Below are positions 17,856 through 26,307 of a stretch of 64,000 bases of DNA, piece by piece. A program made the translations under genes and the position numbers. Numbering within the stretch: position 1 is the stretch's first letter; each line of letters begins with the position of its first letter. Source of the DNA: Ruminococcus sp. (GTDB lineage Bacteria; Bacillota; Clostridia; Oscillospirales; Ruminococcaceae). Below the pieces are notes generated by a model. The model was not told where the DNA came from, did no database searches, and worked only from the letters and a program-made list of their open reading frames with translations. The stretch spans positions 1-64,000 of the forward strand of contig SVNK01000007.1 in the NCBI GenBank assembly GCA_015066935.1, read 5' to 3'.

Positions 17856-19856
17856 GTGCATTTATCTAAATTGAGAATTGAAAATATGCGGTTATTTAAA
17901 AAACCTGTTACTATTAATCTGCACAAAGGGTTAAATCTTCTTGTCGGAGAAAATGGTTGTGGAAAGAGTACAGTTATTGATGCTATTCGCATGCTTTTAA
18001 ATGAGTCAGAATTTTCTCATAAAGGGATAACTGCAGAAGATTTTAATTCTTCGGGATGTGCTGAAAATACATCGCCTTGCCGACTTTTCATTATTGGTGT
18101 TTTTTCAGAGTTAACAGATGAACAGAAAGTGGAATATTTAACGTGGCTTAATCATAATTTTGATGCTAGACTTAATGTTGAATATTTACATAGCACTAAT
18201 GTTAGAGGAAATTATAAACAGAAAAGATGGGGCGGTTGTTCAAGTAATAGCGCATTTGATTGGGAACCTTTAAATGATATTCAGTGCGTATATTTACCTG
18301 CATTGCGTGATGCTGAGAGATACTTGAGAGCCGGTCGTGGTTCTAGACTTTCTAGATTATTAACTAATTTATCAGCGGATGAGTTAAAAGAAAAGCGTAA
18401 AAACAAAGAAAAAATGGAATTAGAAACAGAAGTTGCTGCTTTTAATCACACAATAGAACAGAAAACAGATATAGAGCGTGCCAATAAATTGATTAATGAT
18501 AGTTTAAAAGAGTCAGCGGGTTCTGTTTTTGCTCAAAGTACCAGCATAAGGTTCAATGAGCTGTCATATGAACGCATTGTAGAGTCGCTTCAGCTATTGT
18601 TTTCAAATGAACTTGATGTAAAAGAAGATACTGCTTTTTTCAGTCTTTGCGAAAATAGTTTAGGATACAATAATTTGATATACATAGCTACTATTTTAGC
18701 TGAATTTGAGGGGTTGAAGGAAAAATATTCATCGCCTAGAATATTACTTGTTGAAGAATTAGAGGCACATTTACACCCACAGTTGCAGATAAAATTGCTT
18801 AAATATTTAAGTAAGCAGGCAGTGGAACACGATATACAAGTTATAATTACAACCCATTCTGCAATTTTGGCAGCGGCAACACCTATAAATCAAATTATAT
18901 GCTTTAATCGTTGTAAAGATGGAATATCAATAACTCCAATTTCAAAATGCAAATTAGAGAATGACAGCGAGAATTTTATAAATAGATGGCTTGATGCAAC
19001 TAAATCAATGCTGCTTTTTTCAAAAGGTAATATTTTTGTTGAGGGAATTGCTGAAGCAATACTTGTACCAAAACTTGCAGAAATCTATTTAAAAAGCAAA
19101 GGGTCATTAGGAGTGACTTCATTAGAAGATGCGGGCATTTCTGTAATAAATTTGAATGGAATTTATTTTCAACATTTTATAAAAATGTATAGTGGATATA
19201 GAATAACCATTCCTGAACAAGAAGAAAGAGAAACCAAGACAGCGTATAAGGAACGTGTGGCTGAATTTAAGAAAAAGAATTCATTTGCCGAAGGTGAATT
19301 TATAAAGGTAAAAAATATTAATGTAAAGTGTGCGGTAATAACTGATAATGACCCTGTTGATAATCAAGAAATATTTATCAATTCTGAGAATGGGGAAGAA
19401 GTAGTAAAAAAGGAACCAGCTACACCTACTAAAGATAACTGTTTACCTAGTGGAAATCCGCAAATTTATCTAAAGGAGCAACTTGAAAATATGACTGATA
19501 ATTGCCGCGTATATTCAAATTTAAAAACGTTTGAATATGATTTAGCAATTGAGAGTCACAGCAATGCAAGAATAATGCTTGAAATAATTCTTGATTCAAT
19601 AACGACCAATGGGGATATTGCTGATAAAGCGCAGAAATATATTGATGAGATTGACAAAGAAGAGCGTGAAGATGAATTTTCAATAAATGACGCTGAAATG
19701 GCATTGTTTATCTTAAAGCAAATTGATAGCTCTTATCTAGGTAAAGGTCTGTTTGCGCAATTATTATGTGATAAAATAGATGATAGTTTTATTGTGCCTG
19801 ATTATATATGTAAAGCTATTGATTTTGTCTTGGGGTTGGAGGAAAATAATGGCTAG
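17856..19856 (+). CDS. gajA: GajA-like OLD-family ATPase/TOPRIM endonuclease (Gabija)
   Basis: A protein of about 666 residues. GAGGTG ends 6 bases before GTG 17856, so this start is preferred over the tracked 17847, which overlaps the ribosome-binding site. The N-terminal ABC-type ATPase has Walker A GENGCGKST (31-39) and Walker B ILLVEELEAHLHP (about 297-309). The C-terminal TOPRIM nuclease domain has the glutamate motif FVEGIAEA (about 394) and a DxD-type motif ITDNDPVDN (about 495). In Gabija, GajA nicks phage DNA when nucleotide levels fall. Its stop overlaps the next start by 8 bases. It is a little longer than the reference GajA. A plain OLD nuclease is the alternative, but the helicase partner argues for Gabija. 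Confidence 0.85.
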   Translation: MHLSKLRIENMRLFKKPVTINLHKGLNLLVGENGCGKSTVIDAIRMLLNESEFSHKGITAEDFNSSGCAENTSPCRLFIIGVFSELTDEQKVEYLTWLNHNFDARLNVEYLHSTNVRGNYKQKRWGGCSSNSAFDWEPLNDIQCVYLPALRDAERYLRAGRGSRLSRLLTNLSADELKEKRKNKEKMELETEVAAFNHTIEQKTDIERANKLINDSLKESAGSVFAQSTSIRFNELSYERIVESLQLLFSNELDVKEDTAFFSLCENSLGYNNLIYIATILAEFEGLKEKYSSPRILLVEELEAHLHPQLQIKLLKYLSKQAVEHDIQVIITTHSAILAAATPINQIICFNRCKDGISITPISKCKLENDSENFINRWLDATKSMLLFSKGNIFVEGIAEAILVPKLAEIYLKSKGSLGVTSLEDAGISVINLNGIYFQHFIKMYSGYRITIPEQEERETKTAYKERVAEFKKKNSFAEGEFIKVKNINVKCAVITDNDPVDNQEIFINSENGEEVVKKEPATPTKDNCLPSGNPQIYLKEQLENMTDNCRVYSNLKTFEYDLAIESHSNARIMLEIILDSITTNGDIADKAQKYIDEIDKEEREDEFSINDAEMALFILKQIDSSYLGKGLFAQLLCDKIDDSFIVPDYICKAIDFVLGLEENNG

Positions 19857-21801
19857 AAGAAAAGCTTTGTTAGAGCAAATTTGTGGTTTTTGTGATGTTC
19901 CTCAAACAACGGGGATATGTAATGGGGTGCTTGCCAACAAAAGCAAAGAAACAAATAAATGTATATTTGATTGTCTTTCAGAAGAACAAATTGATTATAT
20001 TTACTCGGATATTAAGTCTAATGTGTATTTAAACGCCTGTCCCGGAAGTGGCAAAACAGAGGTAATAGGTTTAAAGGGTGCAATCGAAATAAAAAAATGG
20101 GATGAACCTAATTCTGGGATTGCTATATTAACTTTTACTAATTCAGCAGAAGATGAAATTAGAAGCCGGACTGTAGAGTATCTTGGGCACCAAATAGATT
20201 ATCCCCATTTTATAGGTACATTTACAAGTTGGTTGCATGGATATGTTGCCAATCCATTTTTAAGTTTGGTTACAGGATATAAAAATAAAGAAACATTCGA
20301 TAACAGCATTAAATTAATTGACTCAAAATGTACAAGTGATTTTCTCTTTTCTTTTGAAACAAAATATAAATATCACTCTCTAGGTAATATCAAAGCAAAT
20401 GAAATCTATTTTGATTTGAAAAGCCAAAAATATATGTATTGCGGTTTTGAGTCTAATGGACAAAGTGTTTTGGATGGGCTACTATCTCAGGATAAATGGA
20501 GAGAGGAAGAATTAAGTGCATTAAAATCAAAATTTTGGAAAGCAGGATTTGCACTATATGAAGATGTGGAATATCTTTCTCTAAATCTATTAATTAAAGA
20601 AGAGAATATAGCAACATATATTGCCAAAAGGTTTCCTGTGATATTTATAGATGAGTGTCAAGATTTGTCATTTGTTGAATTGCAAATTCTAAAATGTCTT
20701 AACTCTCATGGTTGCAATATTCATATTATCGGAGATTTAGACCAATCTATTTATGGATTTAGGAATATTGATCCTTCTGACACAAATGCTTTTGTAAGTG
20801 AGTTATCAATGGATGAAATGCGTTTATCCCAAAATCATAGAAGTTGTAGTCCAATTGTTGAATCATCAATGTTTGTATTGAATAAAAAAGAAAAGATTAT
20901 TTCAACGCAATCCCCAAAATTAGATAGACCGTTAATCGCAATTCTTTATAAAAAAGGCGAAGAATCACAAGTCGTTTCAAAATTTGAGTATTTAGTTGAT
21001 GTATATGGATTGAATAAAAATAACAGTCGCATAATAGTTCGCAATAATAATTTAAGGAATAAAATGTATGGCTCAAAAGATGTAATCAAGTCCATTAATA
21101 CCATTGAAGAATTTGCAAAAGCCTTATATTGGCATTATAATGGGTGTTCAGTTGAAGATTTTCAGCGTAGCACTCAAAGTTTAGCGAGAGCAATTCAAAG
21201 ATCCTTTTTCTCTGAATCGGAACATCAAAATATTACATATTTATATAAACCGGTCGAGATGGAAAGTTCAGAATGGCGTAGATGTATAAATGATATAAAA
21301 AATGCACTTGTATCTAGTACGGAACTTAATAATTTTGACCTTACTTGGGAAAATTGGAAGAAAGCTTTACAAAAAGCTTTGATGTCCGATTGTGCAAGTA
21401 AATGGAATCGAGGTACATTGAAACTAGGAAAACTCAGAAATAATTGTGCAAAGCAAAAAGTGCAAATTGATATCGGCTCTGGAAGACAAGCTGAATTTAA
21501 TTGTGCCATTGAAACTATTCATAGCTGTAAGGGAATGAGTTTAGATGCTGTATTATTTATGTCGACATATCATAAAAGTAGTAGCGGCGAAAACTCACAG
21601 AATAATGGTTCGCATTGGCATAGCTGGTTTGTAGATGATAGTGGAATTGCAAGGGAAAGCAATAGATTAGCGTATGTAGCATTTTCTCGTGCAAAGCATT
21701 TACTTGTTCTTGGAATTCCTAACCCTCAGACATCACCGATTGATGAAGAACATAAACAGTTACTTATTGATGCTGGTTTTGAAATTGTTTCAGTAAGTTA
21801 G
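19849..21801 (+). CDS. gajB: GajB-like UvrD/Rep-family SF1 helicase (Gabija)
   Basis: About 650 residues from ATG 19849, preceded by TTGGAGG. The tracked 19780 start lies inside gajA. SF1A helicase motifs are complete: Walker A CPGSGKTE (about 63-70), motif II FIDECQD (about 266), GDLDQSIYGFR, NHRSCSPIVES and VAFSRAKHLLVL (about 610). It overlaps gajA by 8 bases, implying coupled translation and a stoichiometric complex. In Gabija, GajB senses DNA ends and works with the GajA nuclease. The reference GajB is shorter, so this belongs to a longer subtype or carries inserts. A+T-rich like gajA. Confidence 0.85.
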   Translation: MARRKALLEQICGFCDVPQTTGICNGVLANKSKETNKCIFDCLSEEQIDYIYSDIKSNVYLNACPGSGKTEVIGLKGAIEIKKWDEPNSGIAILTFTNSAEDEIRSRTVEYLGHQIDYPHFIGTFTSWLHGYVANPFLSLVTGYKNKETFDNSIKLIDSKCTSDFLFSFETKYKYHSLGNIKANEIYFDLKSQKYMYCGFESNGQSVLDGLLSQDKWREEELSALKSKFWKAGFALYEDVEYLSLNLLIKEENIATYIAKRFPVIFIDECQDLSFVELQILKCLNSHGCNIHIIGDLDQSIYGFRNIDPSDTNAFVSELSMDEMRLSQNHRSCSPIVESSMFVLNKKEKIISTQSPKLDRPLIAILYKKGEESQVVSKFEYLVDVYGLNKNNSRIIVRNNNLRNKMYGSKDVIKSINTIEEFAKALYWHYNGCSVEDFQRSTQSLARAIQRSFFSESEHQNITYLYKPVEMESSEWRRCINDIKNALVSSTELNNFDLTWENWKKALQKALMSDCASKWNRGTLKLGKLRNNCAKQKVQIDIGSGRQAEFNCAIETIHSCKGMSLDAVLFMSTYHKSSSGENSQNNGSHWHSWFVDDSGIARESNRLAYVAFSRAKHLLVLGIPNPQTSPIDEEHKQLLIDAGFEIVSVS

Positions 21802-21856
21802 CGAAGTAGTATTATAAGCAAAATTATGTAGTAAACAACTATAAGGGAGTGATTAT

Positions 21857-22501
21857 ATGTCGATATTATTAAACGTGCCATTTTCAGAAAAAGATGAGGC
21901 AAAAAAATTAGGAGCTTGGTGGAATCCTGAATTGAAAAAGTGGTATGTTAAGAATAGAAATGAGTATATAAAATTTAAAAAGTGGATTTCACCAAGAGAT
22001 TCTTTTTTTGTGGTGTGTGGTCACTTGTATATAATTCAGGGAGAAAATATTTGTTTTAAATGTGGTAAGAAAACACGGGTTATTGGCTATGGCATAGAAA
22101 GCTATATGGAATTTGATGATGAAATTGAAAGTGGAGTATATTATGATAAAGGAGAAGAAATTCATATAGCAGCTCATATTGAACTTGTTCCAAGCAAGTT
22201 AATGGATTATATTCAGAGTACATACAATTATAAAAATAGATATTCGAAATTTGCAAATCGTACTTATTTGGCAAATTGTTGTGATAATTGTGATGTTTTA
22301 CAAGGTGATTTTTTCTTATTTAATGAAGTTGATAGCCCGTTTTGGATTGAAAATAAAGAGGTAGCTTCAAAATTGAATTTGTTTAAAATATCGCTGAAAT
22401 ATGATATGGTCTTAGATAATATTGAAATGGGTTTTGGTTCAAATGACTATATGATAAAACAATTCGCACATACCGAAGAATTGGATTTATCTATCATATA
22501 G
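21857..22501 (+). CDS. DUF5710-domain protein with Cys pairs, third gene of the defence operon
   Basis: A 214-residue protein. AAGGGAG precedes the ATG by 7 bases. The first 45 residues (LNVPFSEKDEAKKLGAWWNPELKKWYV) are a DUF5710 domain, a small unit often fused to primase- or nuclease-like parts in phages and plasmids. Two Cys pairs, CFKC (about 61-64) and CCDNC (about 142-146), could bind zinc. The rest is unrecognised. It follows gajB by 55 bases with the same A+T-rich composition and no terminator between, and a terminator-like hairpin follows it. That makes it a candidate accessory or regulatory component of the defence operon (inference). Confidence 0.75.
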   Translation: MSILLNVPFSEKDEAKKLGAWWNPELKKWYVKNRNEYIKFKKWISPRDSFFVVCGHLYIIQGENICFKCGKKTRVIGYGIESYMEFDDEIESGVYYDKGEEIHIAAHIELVPSKLMDYIQSTYNYKNRYSKFANRTYLANCCDNCDVLQGDFFLFNEVDSPFWIENKEVASKLNLFKISLKYDMVLDNIEMGFGSNDYMIKQFAHTEELDLSII

Positions 22502-22579
22502 GTGAAGCTTACAGTTTCGTTTATAAAATGTGAATATATCATTCTGTTTAATAAAACTAAATTGTAGTATTATAAAGTG

Positions 22580-22609
22580 ACATCGGGTATATTGTTGAAT
22601 ACCCGATGT
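22580..22609 (+). terminator. Terminator-like hairpin after the defence operon
   Basis: ACATCGGGTAT, an 8-base loop and ATACCCGATGT form a perfect 11-bp stem between the convergent DUF5710 and relaxase genes. The following TTATTGTG is only partly T-rich, so strength is uncertain. Confidence 0.6.
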
Positions 22610-22624
22610 TATTGTGATAGACAA

Positions 22625-24052
22625 TTATAACAATTTCCTCTTTTTCCTATCCTCCTCTCGTTCCAGCCTACGTTTTTCTTCCTCGACGAGCTTGGAAATA
22701 TAATCCCCATTAGAAATCTGATAATAGGTGCTAGCAATATCGGTATACACATCATAAAGCTGTTTGCAGTTCTCAAAGCTATATTTGAGAGCTGCAATTT
22801 TTTTGTCTGTTTCTTGCTTGACAAATTTTATGCGTTCAAGGTCGGCAAGGTTCTGAATGTTGCTGCCGTTTATAGCCTGTTTGCAAATATTCAGTTTCAG
22901 CTTTTCTGACAGAGTAAGCTGTGGTTTGTCCGCAAGCTCAAAGTAGCGTTCAGCTTGTTCTATAAGGCTGTCCATACTGTCTTGCTTGGCTGTAAGTTGG
23001 TTCAGTTCTTTTCTCGTTGTTTCATATTCCGCTTTCAATTTTTCAATCTTTCCCTCCAACTCCCCGATAGAATGGATATTGTCACGATTTATAATCGTAA
23101 GCTGGGCGGACAGCTTGTAAATATCCATATCATTATCAGGGGAGTATGGGGCATTGAGGTCACGTTTCCTTTGAACCTTTTTGCCCATAGCGGCAAGCTG
23201 CGTCATTTCATCAATAGTATTTATATAATCTAAACGAAGCGGAGCAGGTTCTCCGTTCAGGGTAACATCTGCCCCCACGTCACGCCAACGAATTCGGGAA
23301 ATAAGGCTTTCTGCCGTGTAATCTTCTCCGAGCGTTTTTGTTCTGACAAATCGCTGTTGACCCTCTGCTTTTATAGAAATATATTTCCCTCGTTTTATTG
23401 AGTATCCCATAAGTTCAAGCTCGCATAACAGTTCATCAATGTTTTTTACAGAACCTATAAGCCTGTCAATATCAAGACGGATTTTCTGTTTCCACGATGT
23501 GCCACGCTTTTTATGCTCCCATTCATTGTAAGCGATATTTTTGCTTTGCCCTCTGTTTTCCTTTATCGGCTGAATGTCAAAGGCAAGGCATACTCTGTCA
23601 GAATATTCCCGTACCTTTTTCAAGGTGGTCTGATTATCATAAAATTTCTTGCCCGATACGGAGTAGCTGTTCAGAATAAAGTGGTTGTGCAGATGTCCTT
23701 TGTCAAGATGTGTGGCAATTACTATCTGGCAATCATCACCAAAAGTCTTTCTTGCAAAAGCCTTTGCAATTTGGTGAGCCTGTTCGGGAGTGATATTTTC
23801 GTTTGGGTCAAAAGACTGGATATAATGAATAGCTTTAACGCTTCCTTTGCCGTCTATCGGCGGAGGGGCGTTATATTTTTTACCCGAAAAATATTCATAT
23901 ACCATTTTCATATCATTATATGCGTCTTTAGCATTTGCCATACAGTTCAGGGCGGTAGTATAAACCATATCTTCCGTCTTTTCAGGATTTAATATGTAGG
24001 CTATGCTGCGGTTGACGGTAGAGTGGATAGGAATAGATTTAACGTATGGCAT
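22625..24052 (-). CDS. mobA: Relaxase/mobilisation nuclease, MobA/VirD2 type (MOBP-like)
   Basis: A 475-residue relaxase that would nick oriT and stay on the 5' end of the transferred strand. The N-terminal ~200 residues form the relaxase domain. Metal-binding histidines are in GHLHNHFILNSYS (about 118-130) and an upstream acidic/aromatic strand is in KAIHYIQSFDP. The second half is a charged coiled coil with no helicase or primase domain. The start codon lies within mobC (52-base overlap), so the two are coupled. It ends near the defence operon and is convergent with it. The family call is firm; the exact MOB subclass is not. Confidence 0.88.
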   Translation of the reverse strand: MPYVKSIPIHSTVNRSIAYILNPEKTEDMVYTTALNCMANAKDAYNDMKMVYEYFSGKKYNAPPPIDGKGSVKAIHYIQSFDPNENITPEQAHQIAKAFARKTFGDDCQIVIATHLDKGHLHNHFILNSYSVSGKKFYDNQTTLKKVREYSDRVCLAFDIQPIKENRGQSKNIAYNEWEHKKRGTSWKQKIRLDIDRLIGSVKNIDELLCELELMGYSIKRGKYISIKAEGQQRFVRTKTLGEDYTAESLISRIRWRDVGADVTLNGEPAPLRLDYINTIDEMTQLAAMGKKVQRKRDLNAPYSPDNDMDIYKLSAQLTIINRDNIHSIGELEGKIEKLKAEYETTRKELNQLTAKQDSMDSLIEQAERYFELADKPQLTLSEKLKLNICKQAINGSNIQNLADLERIKFVKQETDKKIAALKYSFENCKQLYDVYTDIASTYYQISNGDYISKLVEEEKRRLEREEDRKKRKLL

Positions 24053-24339
24053 ATATCTTCGTAGTTCTCCTTTAAATCTTCAATATCTCCTGCATAAATG
24101 CTGTTGATTTCATTTGCCTTTTTAGCAATCTGATTGATATTGTTGCCGATAATACGCAAAGCGTTCATTACGGGAGTGACTTCATTTAGGTCAATCACGT
24201 TGATTTTTCCGTTGAGGGATATTCGCTTTATATATGTACCTGTTTTGAGTGAAGCAGTTTCGGCAAGCCTTTTTATTTCTTCCCATTCTTCAATACTGTA
24301 TATTACTTCCTTGCGTTTCATCTGTTTTGTTTTTCTCAA
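24001..24339 (-). CDS. mobC: MobC-like relaxosome accessory protein
   Basis: A 112-residue MobC-type protein that assists the relaxase at oriT by DNA binding. TTG start at 24339 is supported by GGAGG 7 bases upstream. An in-frame ATG 6 codons later lacks a ribosome-binding site. The family motif is visible: NALRIIGNNINQIAKKANEI (about 60-80), after a ribbon-helix-helix-like N-terminus (EWEEIKRLAETASLKTGTYIKR). It overlaps mobA by 52 bases in another frame. The oriT-like region is directly upstream. Confidence 0.87.
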   Translation of the reverse strand: MRKTKQMKRKEVIYSIEEWEEIKRLAETASLKTGTYIKRISLNGKINVIDLNEVTPVMNALRIIGNNINQIAKKANEINSIYAGDIEDLKENYEDICHTLNLFLSTLPSTAA

Positions 24340-24382
24340 AAATACACCTCCACTATTGTTTTCGGTCTTAGGCAGAGCCTAA

Positions 24383-24612
24383 AAATATGAGAGAGCCACA
24401 TTCAGGGTAAGGGTTCTCTGAATGTGCATTTTTGAGGGGTAATCCTCGAAAATGCGGCGATTTGTGAAAGAATACGTATTCTTTCTGTGCTTGCTACGCA
24501 TACACAAAACAAAAAAATCCGTATTCTTCATTTTCAGAGGATTTTGCCCGTATGGGCGGCACTTATAAATTCATTTCGTTGTGGCGAGTAGCGAAATGAT
24601 TTATCCCCCTCT
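24383..24612. other. Candidate origin of transfer (oriT) with nested inverted repeats
   Basis: The 530 bases between mobC and the CHC2 gene have no supported gene. They contain several dyads in a row: CACATTCAG/CTGAATGTG; GCATTTT-GAGG/CCTC-AAAATGC; the palindrome AAGAATACGTATTCTT; and a longer one, AAATTCATTTCG/CGAAATGATTT. Runs of inverted repeats immediately upstream of mobC are where oriT lies in related elements. The nick site itself cannot be located by eye. From about 24,613 to 24,869 no further gene or clear signal is seen apart from in-frame alternative starts of the next gene. Confidence 0.55.
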
Positions 24613-24869
24613 AATATTTAAGGTCAGTTACGCCGTTAAAATATAACCTGTTCCTACAACTTTGTATAAAGCTACAATCAGAGTGAGCTGAATAGATAAT
24701 TTTATTGTGCAAATAGCGGAAATTGTAGATTAGGGTTATAAAACAGGGTGCTGAGTGACCGGAATATATGAAAGGGATAATTCCGCAGACAATCACTCGC
24801 CGCATTGTTCTGCACCTCGCCAAAATATTACCCCTTTCAGATTCAGAGATAATGAAAGGGGTTGTGTTA

Positions 24870-25481
24870 TTGAATAATGTCTTTGGTGAAATAAGGGACA
24901 GGGTATCAATGCAGGACGTTGCAAAGTTCTATGGATTGCAGATGAACCATTCGGGTATGGCTTGCTGTCCTTTTCACGAGGACAGCACACCAAGCCTGAA
25001 AATCTATGACGACCATTTCTATTGCTTCGGCTGCGGGGAAACTGGAGATTGCACAGGTTTTACCGCAAAGCTCTTTGGGCTTACACAGATTGAAGCCGCA
25101 AAGAAAATCAGCTATGATTTTGGTCTGCACCTTTTCGACGGGGAAATCGCCGTTCCTGTGAACAAGGTAATGCAGGCAGAAAATGAGTACAAGGCGTGGC
25201 TTAAAAATGCAACTGCCATTGTAGATGAATACCTTAATAAGCTGATTGAATGGAGAAAAATATATGCTCCTAAAAATCCTTCTGAAAGTCTGCACCCGCT
25301 TTTCGTGGAGAGTCTGAAAAAGCAGGGTTACATAGAATACCTTTCAGATTATCTCAGGTTTGGTACTGATAAAGAAAAGCGAGAGCTTTTTAACGAGGAT
25401 AGAAAAAGCATTTCGGATATACGGGAACGTCTTGACAAACTCGCCGCAGATGGACGAACCGTAAAACGCAAAGCAATTTAA
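24870..25481 (+). CDS. CHC2 zinc-finger (primase-like) ICE protein
   Basis: About 203 residues from TTG 24870, chosen because AAAGGGG lies 8 bases upstream. In-frame ATGs at 24768 and 24852 lack a ribosome-binding site. The DnaG-type CHC2 zinc finger is complete: CCPFHED...YDDHFYCFGCGETGD, about 30 to 60 residues in. The remainder is helical and charged, with no TOPRIM catalytic core, so it is not a complete primase. Such stand-alone CHC2 proteins are standard in this ICE class and may help priming in the recipient (inference). It starts the short rightward operon leading to the recombinase. Confidence 0.82.
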   Translation: MNNVFGEIRDRVSMQDVAKFYGLQMNHSGMACCPFHEDSTPSLKIYDDHFYCFGCGETGDCTGFTAKLFGLTQIEAAKKISYDFGLHLFDGEIAVPVNKVMQAENEYKAWLKNATAIVDEYLNKLIEWRKIYAPKNPSESLHPLFVESLKKQGYIEYLSDYLRFGTDKEKRELFNEDRKSISDIRERLDKLAADGRTVKRKAI

Positions 25482-25496
25482 CGGAGGAATACCTTT

Positions 25497-25601
25497 ATGA
25501 TACATTTTATATTAGGTGCTGTTTTCGGTGGTACTGTCGGAATACTGACGATGGCATTGCTTGTTGCAGAAAAGAGAGGTGGCAAGTATGAAGATGAATA
25601 A
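25497..25601 (+). CDS. DUF3789-like 34-residue membrane micro-protein
   Basis: Too short for the ORF track. ACGGAGGAA precedes the ATG by about 7 bases. The product starts MIHFILGAVFGGTVGILTMALLV, a single glycine-rich transmembrane segment, and ends in a charged tail of 10 residues. Length and the GxxxGGTVGxxTM pattern match DUF3789 proteins, which sit beside CHC2 genes in similar elements. It overlaps the next gene by 14 bases, so all are likely co-translated. Function unknown. Confidence 0.7.
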   Translation: MIHFILGAVFGGTVGILTMALLVAEKRGGKYEDE

Positions 25602-25986
25602 AGAGGTTTGCATCTTTATGAACACCATTAGTTACATTATGAGAAGCGATGGATATTATCTTCTGCACGTCAGTAAAAAAGATGATGTAAATCGTCATAA
25701 AATCCTTGCCGGGTATTATGACGATAAATATGTTTATTTTATTCCGAGTGTGGTTATTGCCGTAAATGATATGGTTTCATTTGCCGAAAAGGAACGTAAG
25801 GTAAATATGCAGAGAGTTCTCAGGCAGCTTGCAAGGGGGAGATTTATAAAATCAACCAAACACAAGTCTGGTGAGGTTAGATACCGTTTAGAAAAGCGGA
25901 TAGGCAAGACCCGATACAGATACATAACCTTTCATAAAAATATCTTCCTGATATGGATTGCCAAAGAAATGCTTGGCTGGGTGTGA
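25588..25986 (+). CDS. Hypothetical basic ICE protein
   Basis: 132 residues from ATG 25588, which has GAGGTGG about 6 bases upstream. The tracked TTG 25561 lies inside the micro-gene. It is strongly basic in the C-terminal half (RQLARGRFIKSTKHKSGEVRYRLEKRIGKTRYRY), suggesting nucleic-acid binding. No signal peptide. It is not recognised beyond being an operon member between the DUF3789 and recombinase genes. Confidence 0.6.
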   Translation: MKMNKEVCIFMNTISYIMRSDGYYLLHVSKKDDVNRHKILAGYYDDKYVYFIPSVVIAVNDMVSFAEKERKVNMQRVLRQLARGRFIKSTKHKSGEVRYRLEKRIGKTRYRYITFHKNIFLIWIAKEMLGWV

Positions 25987-26011
25987 CGAAAAGGATTTGG
26001 AGGTGACGATT

Positions 26012-26179
26012 ATGACGCACCAGACAGAATATAAAGAAAATCTTTCTCAGGAAGAAATAGAATCGCTGGCTTCTGTTTTGATGACAGAGATAGCCGCCTT
26101 TTATAAAACGGAGCGAGGCAAGCGTTTTGGGGAGGAGTATCTTCGCAAAAAGGAGAAGGAGGCTCAAAAATCAGCCTGA
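26012..26179 (+). CDS. Small hypothetical protein before the recombinase
   Basis: 55 residues from ATG 26012, with GGAGGTG 6 bases upstream. The tracked start at 25958 overlaps the previous gene without a ribosome-binding site. It is highly charged and helical (KENLSQEEIESLASVLMTEIAAFYKTERGKRFGEEYLRKKE). Small helical ORFs just before serine recombinases are common in this ICE class and could be excisionase-like or regulatory, but no motif decides this. Confidence 0.6.
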   Translation: MTHQTEYKENLSQEEIESLASVLMTEIAAFYKTERGKRFGEEYLRKKEKEAQKSA

Positions 26180-26232
26180 TTTTCTATCCTCGGTGTATTT
26201 TAATAAAAATTTCAGTTTAGCGCTTTAAAGTA

Positions 26233-26261
26233 TTGACAAATTCTTTTAAAAGTGATATACT
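26233..26261 (+). promoter_or_regulatory. Strong promoter of the recombinase remnant
   Basis: TTGACA, exactly 17 bases, TATACT. This is nearly consensus, 46 bases upstream of the recombinase ATG at 26308, with AAGGAGG before the start. Confidence 0.75.
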
Positions 26262-26307
26262 ATTAAATAAAGAAAATCAACAACGCAGCGACAATAAGGA
26301 GGTAGCA

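Noticed and set aside
17732-19856. Retron or Septu-type reading of the ATPase gene
   Set aside because: There is no reverse transcriptase or HNH partner. The TOPRIM motifs and the coupled UvrD helicase fit Gabija better.
24383-24612. CRISPR-like array in the dyad-rich region upstream of mobC
   Set aside because: The dyads differ from each other and are not regularly spaced direct repeats. An oriT is a better reading.
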